A stretch of 64,000 bases of DNA from the NCBI RefSeq assembly GCF_030555055.1, contig NZ_JAMOAO010000001.1, positions 496,001-560,000 on the forward strand, written 5' to 3'. The first letter of the stretch is position 1, and the number at the start of each line of letters is the position of its first letter. Under the pieces are notes generated by a model. The model did not search any database. It was not told where the DNA came from and saw only the letters and a list, made by a program, of their open reading frames with translations. A program made the translations under genes and the position numbers. This DNA comes from Nocardiopsis sp. YSL2 (lineage in GTDB: Bacteria > Actinomycetota > Actinomycetes > Streptosporangiales > Streptosporangiaceae). Of this stretch, positions 32,297-41,730 are shown one piece after another.

Positions 32297-33853
32297 ATGA
32301 GCCCACGTTCTCCCCGAGAGATCTCCGTACTGGTACCACCGGACCTGGCGCCCCTGTACCCGGACGACCCCGCGCGGATCGGCCCGTACCTCGTCCTGGG
32401 CAGACTGGGCCAGGGCTCCACCGGCACGGTCTACGCGGCCGTGGACGCCTCCTCCGCCGCCTCCGCCGACCGCCTCGTGGCCGTCAAGACACTGCGCTCG
32501 CCCGAGCTGGAGTCACCCGACGTCTACCCGGCGCTGGCCGAGCGCCTGCGCGCTCTGGCGGGAGTCGACTCCCCCCGCGTGGTCACGCCGCTGGCCTTCG
32601 ACAGTGACGCCAACCCGCCGTGGCAGGCCATGCCCTACCTCGCGGGGGAACGGCTCTCGCACTACGTGACCAAGCGCGGCGGCCTGGGCACGGGCAAGCT
32701 CATCGCCCTGGCGACCGGCCTGGCCGAAGGGCTCGCGGCCCTGCACGCGCACGGGGTGGCGCACGGCTCGCTGCGCCCCAGCGAGGTCCTGTTGGAGTCG
32801 CACGGCCCGCACATCATGGAGTGCGCCGTCCCCGCCTCCGCCGAACGGATGCGCGGGTCGGGAGCCACCTGGCTCGCTCCCGAGCGCTACCGCGGCGGTG
32901 TGGCCACTCCCCCCGCCGACGTCTTCGCCTGGGGGGCGGTCGTGGCCTTCGCCGGAACCGGGCGGCTGCCCTTCGGCACCGGCGAGGCCGACGAGATCGC
33001 CGAACGTGCCGCTCAGGGCGCCTTCAACCTCGACGGGCTGGCCAAGGGGCTGCGACCCGTGGTCGGCCGCGCCCTGTCCCCCGACCCGGACGAGCGCCCC
33101 GGGCTGAGGGAGATCATCGGCGCCGTCATCGCGGTCTGGCAGGCCGAGAACGCGGAGGACGCCCCGGCGCCCGGCCGCGACGAGCTGGCCCTGATCCTGG
33201 AGCGCGAGTGGCACGCGGTCGAGCCGCCCGCGCGGGTGCCCGAGGTCATCCGGTTGGAGGGCCGCCTGTCCGGGCGCCGCCCCACCCGCGCGCTGTTCCT
33301 GGCCGGGACCGCTGCCCTGGCGCTCGGTCTCATCGGTACCGGTGTGTGGGGTATCGCCCAGCTCCTCGACTCCGCGTCGGACGAGGAGCTGGTCTCGGAG
33401 GTCGCCGAGGAGGAGGAAGCGCCCGTGGAGGCGACCGACGAGGAGGAGGACCTGACCATGGTCGTCCGCATCGATCCGGCCGAACAGGAAGCGCCGGAGA
33501 CCGGCCCCTGGGTCTACACGCCGGTGGTCCACCCCGTGGAGGAGCGCGGCGAGCCGATCACCGGGCAGGGCGTGCCGACCCACGACGAGTGGGCCGAGCA
33601 GTGGGAGGAGGCGGGCGAGTCCGGCGAGGCGGTCATCGCACCCGACGCCGAGGTGCTGTGCGCGAAGTTCTGCGCCGCGCCCGACCACGTGTTCGTCGAC
33701 GGGGACGGGCGCGGTACCTGGGAGCTGACCGGCCAGGACTTCATCGAGTACCTGTCCTGGGGCCCGGTGGTGATCGTGGAGGTCACCTTCGCCGAGCAGG
33801 AGGGCGAGGGCCCGCGGGAGATCGTGTCGGTCGTGGAGCGCTTCACCGATTGA
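32297..33853 (+). CDS. Membrane-anchored protein pseudokinase
   Basis: Protein of 518 residues: a kinase-like domain (about 28-285), a membrane helix (about 332-357) and a Glu-rich extracellular part with VLCAKFCAAPDH. The glycine loop GRLGQGSTGTVY and VAVK lysine K64 are kept. The catalytic loop, normally HRDLKPxN, reads HGSLRPSE (156-163), so the catalytic Asp is Ser158, and the DFG segment reads MECAVP. A nucleotide-binding pseudokinase or scaffold is likelier than an active Ser/Thr kinase. It converges with the SRPBCC gene. Confidence 0.85.
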   Translation: MSPRSPREISVLVPPDLAPLYPDDPARIGPYLVLGRLGQGSTGTVYAAVDASSAASADRLVAVKTLRSPELESPDVYPALAERLRALAGVDSPRVVTPLAFDSDANPPWQAMPYLAGERLSHYVTKRGGLGTGKLIALATGLAEGLAALHAHGVAHGSLRPSEVLLESHGPHIMECAVPASAERMRGSGATWLAPERYRGGVATPPADVFAWGAVVAFAGTGRLPFGTGEADEIAERAAQGAFNLDGLAKGLRPVVGRALSPDPDERPGLREIIGAVIAVWQAENAEDAPAPGRDELALILEREWHAVEPPARVPEVIRLEGRLSGRRPTRALFLAGTAALALGLIGTGVWGIAQLLDSASDEELVSEVAEEEEAPVEATDEEEDLTMVVRIDPAEQEAPETGPWVYTPVVHPVEERGEPITGQGVPTHDEWAEQWEEAGESGEAVIAPDAEVLCAKFCAAPDHVFVDGDGRGTWELTGQDFIEYLSWGPVVIVEVTFAEQEGEGPREIVSVVERFTD

Positions 33854-33857
33854 GAAG

Positions 33858-33896
33858 CGGGCGGCCGCGCGCTCATACCGGCCCGGCGGCCGCCCG
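33858..33896. terminator. Bidirectional terminator between convergent genes
   Basis: CGGGCGGCCGC and its complement form an 11-bp stem with a 17-base loop just after the pseudokinase stop. The right arm overlaps the last codons of the SRPBCC gene on the other strand. Confidence 0.6.
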
Positions 33897-34373
33897 TTCG
33901 AGCAGTTCCATCCGCTCGCGCAGCTCGTCCGCCAGGCCCGGGACCACGATGCGGTCGCGCTGCGCCCGCGTGCGGGTCCGGACCAGCAGGGTCAGCAGCG
34001 TGCCGGTGACGGTCCCGGTGAAGGTGACGGTGTTGACGAGCTCCTCCCCGGCTCGCGCGTACCCCGCGGGGTCCTCGAAGACCTCCGTGGAGACGATCCG
34101 CTCGCCGGGCGCGATCTCCCGAAAGTACCCGTGGAAGGCGATCTCGCCACCGCCGGCCTCCATCGCGTACCGCCACCGCCCGCCCACGCGCAGGTCGATG
34201 TGGACGTCGGTCGTGCGCGCGTCCCGCCCGGCCCACCACAGGCGTACCAGTTCGGGCGCGGTCCAGGCCCGGTAGGCCCTGTCCGGCGGGACGGCCAGCT
34301 CCGCGGTCACCAGGATCTGGTCGTCGCCGGGCAGGGTCATCGTCAGGTGTGTGTCGGTCGCCACCGCGTTCAC
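33873..34373 (-). CDS. SRPBCC (AHSA1-like) domain protein
   Basis: Protein of 166 residues in the START/Bet v1-like AHSA1 group: VPPDRAYRAWTAPELVRLWWAG, RVGGRWRYAMEAGGGEIAFHGYF and a C-terminal amphipathic helix. Such proteins bind hydrophobic ligands; none is identifiable. The GTG start follows GGGGGG closely. It is convergent with the pseudokinase gene. Confidence 0.85.
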   Translation of the reverse strand: MNAVATDTHLTMTLPGDDQILVTAELAVPPDRAYRAWTAPELVRLWWAGRDARTTDVHIDLRVGGRWRYAMEAGGGEIAFHGYFREIAPGERIVSTEVFEDPAGYARAGEELVNTVTFTGTVTGTLLTLLVRTRTRAQRDRIVVPGLADELRERMELLERAAAGPV

Positions 34374-34447
34374 CCCCCTGCGCTGCCGGGCGGTCGCTCA
34401 CGAGTGTTCCTACCCCGATGGGACCGAGCCGACCTGGGCCGGAGGGA

Positions 34448-35791
34448 TCAGCCGCCGCCCTTGAGCACGCCCCGGATGCGCTGGAGGACCTCGCCGAAGC
34501 GGCGCTCGGCGCCGTGTGCGGTGGGGCGGTAGTACTCCCGGTCGGCCAGTTCGTCGGGCGCGTGCTGCTGTGCCACGACGCCGCCGGGGAAGTCGTGGGC
34601 GTTCCGGTAGCCCTTGCCGTGCCCGAGTTCGGCGGCACCCTTGTAGTGGCCGTCGCGCAGGTGTCCGGGTACCTGTCCGATCCGCCCGGCGCGCACGTCG
34701 GCGATGGCGGAGTCCACGGCGGTGATCACGGAGTTGGACTTGGGCGCCAGGCTGATGTGGATGACCGCCTGGGCCAGGTTGATGCGCGCCTCGGGCATAC
34801 CGATGAGGTCGACCGCCTGAGCGGCCGCGACGGCGGTCTGCAACGCGGTGGGATCGGCCATGCCCACGTCCTCGCTGGCGTGCACCACGATCCGGCGGGC
34901 GATGAAGCGGGGGTCCTCTCCCGCCTCGAACATGCGGGCCAGGTAGTGCAGTGCCGCGTCGGGGTCGCTGCCGCGCATGCTCTTGATGAACGCGCTGATG
35001 ACGTCGTAGTGCTGGTCGCCGGAGCGGTCGTAGCGCACCGCGTGCCGGTCGACCGCCCGCTCGATGTGCTCGGCGGTGATGGTGACGGGTTCCGCGCCGG
35101 AGGCCCCGGGAGCACCGGCGACCAGGGCGCCGGCCTCCAGGTAGGTGAGGGAGCGCCGGCCGTCACCCCCGGCGAGGCGGACGAGGTGGTCGGCGGCCTC
35201 CTCGGTGAGGGTGTACCGCCCGCCCAGCCCGCGTTCGTCGGTCAGCGCACGGTCGACGAGGGCGCGCACGTCGTCCTCGTCCAGGGACTCCAGGGTCAGG
35301 AGCAGGGACCGGGACAGCAGCGGGCTGACCACGGAGAAGAACGGGTTCTCGGTGGTGGCGCCGATGAAGCTCACCCAGCGGTTCTCCACGGCGGGCAGCA
35401 GAGCGTCCTGCTGGGTCTTGTTGAAGCGGTGGACCTCGTCCACGAACAGCAGTGTGCGCGTACCGTGCATCCCCATGCGCCTGCGTGCCTCGTCCACGAC
35501 CGCGCGCACGTCCTTCACACCCGCGTTGACGGCGGACAGCTCCACGAAGCGGCGCTCGGTGACCCGGCTGACGACGGTGGCCAGCGTGGTCTTGCCCGTC
35601 CCGGGCGGCCCCCACAGGAACACGGACATGGGCGCGTCGTCCTCGACCAGGCGGCGCAGCGGGCTGCCCGCGCCCAGCAGGTGGCGCTGGCCCACGACCT
35701 CGTCCAGGGTGCGCGGCCGCATGCGGACCGCGAGTGGTTCCTGGCCCTTGGCGGCTTCGGACCCGGCATCGTCAAAGAGTGTTTCGGACAC
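34448..35791 (-). CDS. rarA: Replication-associated recombination protein A (MgsA/RarA)
   Basis: AAA+ ATPase acting at stalled replication forks. The 447 residues show Walker [10 protein letters not shown] (about 61-69), Walker [11 protein letters not shown], sensor 1 FIGATTENP, and the C-terminal MgsA domain with [33 protein letters not shown]. The GTG start is 10 bases past the phosphatase stop. A TAGTCT hexamer six bases before the GTG would also suit a leaderless transcript. Confidence 0.95.
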   Translation of the reverse strand: MSETLFDDAGSEAAKGQEPLAVRMRPRTLDEVVGQRHLLGAGSPLRRLVEDDAPMSVFLWGPPGTGKTTLATVVSRVTERRFVELSAVNAGVKDVRAVVDEARRRMGMHGTRTLLFVDEVHRFNKTQQDALLPAVENRWVSFIGATTENPFFSVVSPLLSRSLLLTLESLDEDDVRALVDRALTDERGLGGRYTLTEEAADHLVRLAGGDGRRSLTYLEAGALVAGAPGASGAEPVTITAEHIERAVDRHAVRYDRSGDQHYDVISAFIKSMRGSDPDAALHYLARMFEAGEDPRFIARRIVVHASEDVGMADPTALQTAVAAAQAVDLIGMPEARINLAQAVIHISLAPKSNSVITAVDSAIADVRAGRIGQVPGHLRDGHYKGAAELGHGKGYRNAHDFPGGVVAQQHAPDELADREYYRPTAHGAERRFGEVLQRIRGVLKGGG

Positions 35792-35800
35792 CCACCGAGA

Positions 35801-37867
35801 CTAAGGGCTGTTCGGCGAGTACTCGCCCTGCCGGCCGAGGTCGGCGGGCGCCTGTTCGGGGACGCGTCCGACGGGCTTGGTCATGCGGGTGATGAGCAGG
35901 GCGATGTCGTCGCCCCGTCCGGCGGGCGCCATCTCGGCCAGGACCTGCGCGGCGGCCTCGGGGTCCTCGGCGTGCGCGGCCAGTGCCTCGCCGACCTGCG
36001 CCAGCCCGTCCTGCATGGGGACCTCGGCGCTCTCCACGAGTCCGTCGGAGCACAGCAGCAGGGTGGTGCCGGGCGCCAGGACGCGCGTGGAGACGGTGTA
36101 CTCGGTGTCGGGCAGCACGCCCAGGGGCGGTCCGGTCTCGGGCTCCCAGAGTTCGTACCGGCCCTCCGCGGCGAGGACGACAGGCGGCTGTCCGGCCCAG
36201 GCGGCCTGCATGACACCGCTGGTGCGGTCCACGACCAGGTAGCCGCAGGTGGCGAAGACGATCTCACCGGTCTCGGTGAGCAGGCGGTTGGTCTCGCCCA
36301 GGACGACGCCGGGGTCGGACTGGTTGGTGGCGTAGGCGCGGAAGGCGACGCGAATCTGCCCCATGGCCGCGGCGGCCTCCACGCCGTGCCCCTGGACGTC
36401 GCCGACGAGCAGGCCGACCTTGTCGCCGGGGAGTTCGATGACGTCGTAGAAGTCACCGCAGATGCGCCAGTCCGCGCGGGAGGGCAGGTACTTGGTGGCG
36501 ATGTCCATGTCGGGGAAACGGGCGACCTGGCGGGGCAGCATCCGGCGCTGCACGGCGTCGGCGAGTTCCAGCTCGGCCTGCTGGGCCTTGATGCGCTGCA
36601 GGGCCTGGCCGGCGAGTCCGGCGAAGGTGAGCATGAGGGCGCGCTCGTCGCGGCTGGCGTGGTGGGGGCGCCCCCACACCATCTGCCAGACGCCGAGGGC
36701 GACCTTGCCGTCGCCGAAGATGGGCACGGTCGCCCAGGCCTGCCCCCTGACCGCCGAGTCGCGCATCAGCTCCTCGGCGGCCGGGAAGCGGCTGATGACC
36801 TCCGCGCGGGACTCGAAGAAGCGGGGCTGGCGGTCCTGGATGACCGCGCCCATGGGGTAGTCGGTGTCGTCGGCGCGGCGGCCGTCTATGCGGCTGACGT
36901 TGAGGGTGGCCAGGCCGCTGGGCGAGGCACGCAGCAGTCCGCCCTCGACGTAGAGGGCGATGGCCTGGATGCCGCCGAAGATCGGCAGGAACTCCTCGCT
37001 GAGCAGGTCCATCACCTTGTCGACGGTGGTCGCCGAGACGAGCTTGGAGGACAGCTCGGTGACCAGGCGGCCGTGCTCGGCCTCGGTGCGACGGCGGTCG
37101 GCCAGGCGGCGGACCAGCTGGACGTGTTCGGTGACGTCGTCGATGATGCCGACCAGCCGGTCGGGGCGCCCGGGCACGAAGCGGGCGCGCACGTGCAGCG
37201 AGCGCTCGTCGCCGAGCCGGTCGAAGACGCGGAAGCGCTGTTCGTAGTCACGCCCGGCGAAGGAGGCGGACATGGCGTCGCGGACGCGGGCGATGTCGTC
37301 GGGGTGGACCCGTTCCAGGATGCGTTCGAGCTCGCGGTCGGCTCCCGCCAGGAGCGCGCCGAGCGGGGTGGGGCCGAAGAGCTCGTGCAGGCGCCCCGAG
37401 CTCAGGTCCAGGCTCCACAGGACGGAGTCGGAGTTGTCGGTGCGCAGCTCACCGACCACGCGCAGGTCGGCCTCCTCGGTGGAGAGCACGTGGAGCAGTA
37501 CCACCACCCCTCCCGCGGAGGCGGGTGCGTCGCCGTCGGCCGACGGCAGGGGACGCAGGTCGGCCTCGGCGAGCAGGACGCTCTTGTCCGCCAGCGCCAG
37601 GCGCAGGCGCGCGCGTCCGCCGCCCCGTCCGGCGAGGGCCTCGGAGTGGGTGGCGGACCCGCGGTGGACGTCGTCGCCTTCGAGGAGGTCGTACCACGCC
37701 CGGCCGACGAGGTCGGCGGCCTCACGCCCGAACAGCTCGGTGAAGGCCTCGTTGGCGTGCAGGATCGCGCCGTCGTCCCGAGTGAGCACCATGGGCTCGG
37801 GGGCATGGGAGAACGCCGTGGCGAGCGCGTTCTCGGAGCCATCGCCTGAGGCGCGTTTTCCGTTCAC
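35801..37867 (-). CDS. PAS-GAF-SpoIIE (PP2C-type) phosphatase
   Basis: Cytoplasmic signalling phosphatase of 688 residues. PAS domains (about 15-125 and 145-265) are followed by a GAF domain (about 285-440) and a C-terminal SpoIIE/PP2C domain with metal-binding CGDFYDV, VGDVQGHG and GRGDDIALLI. Enzymes of this kind usually dephosphorylate anti-sigma-factor antagonists; no anti-sigma gene lies nearby. The GTG start has only a loosely spaced AGGATGAG, so the start is moderately certain. Confidence 0.92.
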   Translation of the reverse strand: MNGKRASGDGSENALATAFSHAPEPMVLTRDDGAILHANEAFTELFGREAADLVGRAWYDLLEGDDVHRGSATHSEALAGRGGGRARLRLALADKSVLLAEADLRPLPSADGDAPASAGGVVVLLHVLSTEEADLRVVGELRTDNSDSVLWSLDLSSGRLHELFGPTPLGALLAGADRELERILERVHPDDIARVRDAMSASFAGRDYEQRFRVFDRLGDERSLHVRARFVPGRPDRLVGIIDDVTEHVQLVRRLADRRRTEAEHGRLVTELSSKLVSATTVDKVMDLLSEEFLPIFGGIQAIALYVEGGLLRASPSGLATLNVSRIDGRRADDTDYPMGAVIQDRQPRFFESRAEVISRFPAAEELMRDSAVRGQAWATVPIFGDGKVALGVWQMVWGRPHHASRDERALMLTFAGLAGQALQRIKAQQAELELADAVQRRMLPRQVARFPDMDIATKYLPSRADWRICGDFYDVIELPGDKVGLLVGDVQGHGVEAAAAMGQIRVAFRAYATNQSDPGVVLGETNRLLTETGEIVFATCGYLVVDRTSGVMQAAWAGQPPVVLAAEGRYELWEPETGPPLGVLPDTEYTVSTRVLAPGTTLLLCSDGLVESAEVPMQDGLAQVGEALAAHAEDPEAAAQVLAEMAPAGRGDDIALLITRMTKPVGRVPEQAPADLGRQGEYSPNSP

Positions 37868-38455
37868 GTATGACTCATCCTCATGTCGTCTCGGACGTCA
37901 CACCCGCGTCCAGGCGCGGTCACCCCTGTGTACGTACCGATTCGGATCATTCTAGTATCCGGGGGCGGCGCGATCCGGGGAGGGGAACGGGTGGGCTGTG
38001 GGGACCTCCGTCCGCCGACACGTCCCCGACCTCGTTGAACTCCGGACTCACAGCCTCGCCGGTGAAATACGTCAGCGCCGAATTCCCCACTCCCATCGGT
38101 ACTCGACGCACCTCTGGGCGTGAATCGTTACGCTCGTGTGACTGAATACCGCACAATGCACTCCGACCCCACAATGACCACCGGTACGGGCGGTTCCAGT
38201 GGTGCACGGCGCTCACTCCAGGGCACGTGCGACTCGTGGTGCGAGTGGGGTGATTCGCCCCCAACGGTAAGGGATGGCGGCGACGTTCGCATCCGGGCGG
38301 GGCCATCGTGTCCAGGATCGGCCGCGTTCACTCCCGTGAATTTCCACCCGTATCCGCTGGATATGTCCCTGTGACCGAATGTGGCATGTTCAAGACAGGA
38401 TAAACCGGGCACCGACCCATCAGTTCGCAAACTCGCCGAACCCCGAGGACATCCC
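37868..38455. other. Long gap before the zinc-finger gene
   Basis: No gene is recognised in 588 bases that look less GC-rich than their neighbours. It carries the phosphatase promoter and the promoter of the small zinc-finger gene. Short open frames here lack ribosome-binding sites. Confidence 0.4.
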
Positions 38456-38596
38456 ATGTACCTGGTACGCGAGAACGCCGGCGCGGTTCCGCCGCTGAAC
38501 GGCACCACCTGGAACTGGACCTGTCGTCTGTGCACCCACAGCAACCCCGACGACGAGGACATCTGCTGCCAGCGCTGCGGCGCCGGCAAGCCCTGA
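38456..38596 (+). CDS. 46-residue RanBP2-like zinc-finger protein
   Basis: A very small protein whose C-terminal half is a single zinc finger: W-x-C-x2-C-x3-N-P-x6-C-x2-C in WTCRLCTHSNPDDEDICC, followed by GAGKP. That layout matches RanBP2-type fingers, which bind RNA or protein and are uncommon as stand-alone bacterial genes. The ATG follows GAGGAC at good spacing; the frame extends 25 codons further upstream without a ribosome-binding site. The gene is monocistronic and followed by a strong hairpin. Function unknown. Confidence 0.78.
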   Translation: MYLVRENAGAVPPLNGTTWNWTCRLCTHSNPDDEDICCQRCGAGKP

Positions 38597-38639
38597 CCCG
38601 ACCCGCCCCCTGCCTCCGGGCCGCACCCCGCCCGCACGA

Positions 38640-38678
38640 CGACGGGGCCGCCTCCCCTCGCGGGAGGCGGCCCCGTCG
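38640..38678. terminator. Bidirectional terminator
   Basis: A 17-bp perfect stem (CGACGGGGCCGCCTCCC and complement) with a 5-base loop between the convergent zinc-finger gene and aspS. Confidence 0.85.
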
Positions 38679-38697
38679 GGCCGGTACGCGGAGCCGC

Positions 38698-40470
38698 TCA
38701 GGAGCGCTTGGTCTCCTTGGGCGGCACCACCGTGCGGATGTGCACGTCGCGCAACTGCTGGTCGGACACCACGGCCGGGGCGCCCATCATCAGGTCCTGC
38801 GCGTTCTGGTTGAGCGGGAAGGCGATCGTCTCGCGGATGTTGGGCTCGTCGGCCAGCAGCATCACGATCCGGTCGATGCCGGGCGCGATGCCGCCGTGCG
38901 GCGGAGCGCCGAACTTCAGCGCCTTGAGCATGCCGCCGAACTCGGCCTCGACCGCGTCCTTGTCGTAGCCCGCGATGTCGAAGGCCCTGTACATGATCTC
39001 CGGCGAGTGGTTCCGGATGGCGCCGGAGGACAGCTCCACACCGTTGCAGACGATGTCGTACTGCCAGGCGAGGATGTCCAGCGGGTCCTCGGTCTCCAGC
39101 GCCTTCATGCCGCCCTGCGGCATGGAGAACGGGTTGTGGCTGAACTCGATGTCGCCGTCGTCGTTGCGCTCGAACATCGGGAAGTCCACGATCCAGCAGA
39201 ACCGGTAGACCTTCTCCTCGGCCAGGCCGGCCCGTTTGCCCGCCTCGACGCGCACCGGCGCCATGATGCGGTTGATCTCGTCCTCGTCCTCGCTGGCGCA
39301 GAAGAACAGGCCGTGGCCCGGGCCCGCGCCCAGCGCCGACAGCAGCTCGTCGGAGATCTCGGTCACGAACTTGGCGATGGGACCGGTCAGCTCGCCGTTC
39401 TCGCCGACCTTGAGCCAGGCCAAGCCCTTGGCGCCCTGCTCGACGGCGTAGTCGCCGATGCCGTCGAAGAACTTGCGCGGCTTGTCGCCGACCTGCGGGA
39501 CGGCCAGCGCGCGGACCTTCTTGCCCGCGAAGGCGCGGAAGTCGGTCTTGTCGAACAGCTCGGTGACGTCGAGCATCTTCATCGGCACACGAAGGTCGGG
39601 CTTGTCGGTGCCGTACCACTCCAGGGCGTCGCGGTAGGCGACGCGCGGGAAGGGCGACGTGATCTCCCACTCCTGGGAGAACGCGCGGAAGACGTCGGTC
39701 ATGACCTGCTCGATGACCTCGAAGACGTCCTCCTGCTCGACGAAGCTCATCTCCATGTCGAGCTGGTAGAACTCGCCGGGCGAGCGGTCGGCCCGGCTGT
39801 CCTCGTCGCGGAAGCACGGCGCGATCTGGAAGTAGCGGTCGAACCCGGCGACCATCAGCAGCTGCTTGAACTGCTGGGGGGCCTGCGGCAGGGCGAAGAA
39901 CTCACCGGGGTGCAGGCGCGAGGGGACGAGGAAGTCGCGCGCGCCCTCGGGGCTGGAGCTGGTGAGGATGGGGGTCTGGAACTCGTGGAAGCCCAGGTCC
40001 GTCATCTTCTGCCGGATGAAGGCGACCACCTGCGAGCGCAGCATGACGTTGCGGTGCATGCGCTCGCGGCGCAGGTCGAGGAAGCGGTAGGTCAGGCGGC
40101 GCTCCTCGGAGGTGTTGTCCTCGGGGAAGACCGTCAGGGGCAGTTCCTCGGTGGTGCCCAGGACCTCCAGCTCGGCGGCGTCGATCTCGATCTCGCCGGT
40201 GGGCAGGTTGGGGTTGACGTTCTCGTCGCTGCGCGCGGCGACCTCCCCCGTGACCCGGATCACCGTCTCCTTGGGCAGGCGGCTGAGCTCCTCGAACACC
40301 GGAGACTCCGGGCGGGCCATGAGCTGCGTGACCCCGTAGTGGTCACGCAGGTCGACGAAGAGCAGACCACCGAGATCCCGGCGATTGTGCACCCAGCCGG
40401 AGAGGCGCACCTGCTGCCCGACGTGCTCCTTGCGGAGCTGACCACACGAATGAGTCCTGTAACGATGCAT
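38698..40470 (-). CDS. aspS: Aspartyl-tRNA synthetase
   Basis: Class IIb enzyme of 590 residues. The N-terminal OB anticodon domain ([22 protein letters not shown]) is followed by motif 2 ([20 protein letters not shown]), a bacterial GAD insertion domain and motif 3 ([14 protein letters not shown]). Whether it discriminates tRNA-Asp from tRNA-Asn cannot be settled here. The MBL gene lies 143 bases upstream on the same strand. Confidence 0.97.
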   Translation of the reverse strand: MHRYRTHSCGQLRKEHVGQQVRLSGWVHNRRDLGGLLFVDLRDHYGVTQLMARPESPVFEELSRLPKETVIRVTGEVAARSDENVNPNLPTGEIEIDAAELEVLGTTEELPLTVFPEDNTSEERRLTYRFLDLRRERMHRNVMLRSQVVAFIRQKMTDLGFHEFQTPILTSSSPEGARDFLVPSRLHPGEFFALPQAPQQFKQLLMVAGFDRYFQIAPCFRDEDSRADRSPGEFYQLDMEMSFVEQEDVFEVIEQVMTDVFRAFSQEWEITSPFPRVAYRDALEWYGTDKPDLRVPMKMLDVTELFDKTDFRAFAGKKVRALAVPQVGDKPRKFFDGIGDYAVEQGAKGLAWLKVGENGELTGPIAKFVTEISDELLSALGAGPGHGLFFCASEDEDEINRIMAPVRVEAGKRAGLAEEKVYRFCWIVDFPMFERNDDGDIEFSHNPFSMPQGGMKALETEDPLDILAWQYDIVCNGVELSSGAIRNHSPEIMYRAFDIAGYDKDAVEAEFGGMLKALKFGAPPHGGIAPGIDRIVMLLADEPNIRETIAFPLNQNAQDLMMGAPAVVSDQQLRDVHIRTVVPPKETKRS

Positions 40471-40613
40471 GAGTTACCAAGTCCACTAACTACACGGCTG
40501 GGCGAAGACGCCGGGGCACCCTGACTGGGACCGGCCGGAACAATGCCTCTTGATCACCTGGAATCCTACCGTCAACCGCCGCTCGCGCCGCCTCCCGTTC
40601 TCGGACCGCGGCC

Positions 40614-41291
40614 TCAGGCGGACAGGTCCCGCAGGTAGGGGTTGGTGGCGCGCTCTCGCTCGACCGTCGTCGCCGGGCCGTGGCCCGGCAGGATCTGCGT
40701 CCGGTCCGGGCGGCCCAGGACGGCGCTGGTGAGGCTGCGGCCCATGTCCGCCTGGTCGCCGCCGGGGAAGTCGGTGCGGCCGATGGAGCCGGCGAAGACG
40801 AGGTCGCCGGAGAACATGACCGGCACTCCGTCCTCGGTGTCCACGGTGTAGACGACCGAGCCGGGGGTGTGCCCCGGGGTGTGCTCGACGGAGAAGTCCA
40901 TCCCCGCCAGCACGAGGGTCCCGCCGCCGGTGACCTCGACCATCGTGGCGGGCTCGGTGTAGGGGCCCGGGCCCAGCAGCGCGGCCAACTGGACGGCGAA
41001 ACCCTGGTCGACGCCGGCGGCGGGCTCGGTGAGCAGGCCGCGGTCGGCGGGGTGCAGGTGGACGGGGACGCCATGGCGCTCGCACAGGTCGGCGGCGGAC
41101 CAGACGTGGTCGAAGTGCCCGTGCGTGAGCAGCACCGCCGCCGGGGTCAGGTCGTGTTCGGCCAGCACCTTGGCCACCTGTTCGGAGGCCTCCTGGCCCG
41201 GGTCGACGATGACGCAGTCGGTGCCCGCGGCCCGGGCGACCACGTAGCAGTTCGCGGCGAGCGGGCCGGTGGGAATCGCGGCGATGAGCAC
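40614..41291 (-). CDS. MBL-fold metallo-hydrolase (glyoxalase II-like)
   Basis: Metallo-beta-lactamase-fold protein of 225 residues with the metal-binding THGHFDHVWS motif, HTPGHTPGS, and a closing LPGHGPATT. It belongs to the glyoxalase II/persulfide dioxygenase-like branch common next to relA/hisS genes in actinomycetes; the substrate is unknown. The GTG at 41291 follows AGGA and gives the family start LIAAIPTGPLAANCYVV. The open frame extends further without signals. Confidence 0.9.
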   Translation of the reverse strand: MLIAAIPTGPLAANCYVVARAAGTDCVIVDPGQEASEQVAKVLAEHDLTPAAVLLTHGHFDHVWSAADLCERHGVPVHLHPADRGLLTEPAAGVDQGFAVQLAALLGPGPYTEPATMVEVTGGGTLVLAGMDFSVEHTPGHTPGSVVYTVDTEDGVPVMFSGDLVFAGSIGRTDFPGGDQADMGRSLTSAVLGRPDRTQILPGHGPATTVERERATNPYLRDLSA

Positions 41292-41730
41292 GGGGCGTCC
41301 TGTTCCTGCGGGATCGGGGTCGTCTCGGGCCGCGCGCGACGGACGTGCGCCCGCGCGGACCCTGTTTGCCGAGGGTACCGAGATCGGGCGACCGGCCAGG
41401 AGCGCGGGAGCGGCTCGTTTCATCACCATTCGATCACCGCGCCCGTCTGGCCTCTTTGCCAGAGCGCGTGGTAATGCCATATTGGTCACCGTCGTCGTGT
41501 GCCCTGGCGCCCCTGGCCCGCCCACGTGCGGGGTCCCGCGTCGGCCGGACGCACGAAGGCACATCAGCAGACCCATGATCTGCGCAGACTGTGAGACACG
41601 GCGCGTCGTTCACCGCTGAATCGTATGGCTATATCGTGCTGAGCACGATGGTTCCCATCACGGACCGGCGCGATACGTCGCGACGACCCGAACCCGACCT
41701 CGGCCGGGTTCATGACAGCAGGAGGACACG
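41292..41730. other. Divergent intergenic region
   Basis: No gene is recognised in 439 bases between the MBL gene and the DUF349 gene. It contains a perfect palindrome near the DUF349 promoter. The cyclophilin or hisS gene that often lies in this neighbourhood in other actinomycetes is absent. Confidence 0.4.
41633..41649. promoter_or_regulatory. Perfect 17-bp palindrome before DUF349 gene
   Basis: ATCGTGCT-G-AGCACGAT is a perfect inverted repeat with a one-base centre, 80 bases before the DUF349 start and next to a CTATAT element that could be a -10 box. It looks like a dimeric repressor site, but no regulator is identifiable. Confidence 0.5.

Noticed and set aside
34349..37849. A 1166-codon open frame on the plus strand opposite rarA and the SpoIIE phosphatase
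   Set aside because: It is the antisense shadow of two well-supported genes; the product is low-complexity Gly/Val/Leu/Asp with no domain, and such frames arise from high GC at third positions.
38128..38637. 169-codon minus-strand frame overlapping the zinc-finger gene
   Set aside because: It lacks a ribosome-binding site and family resemblance, and would be antisense to the better-supported small gene.
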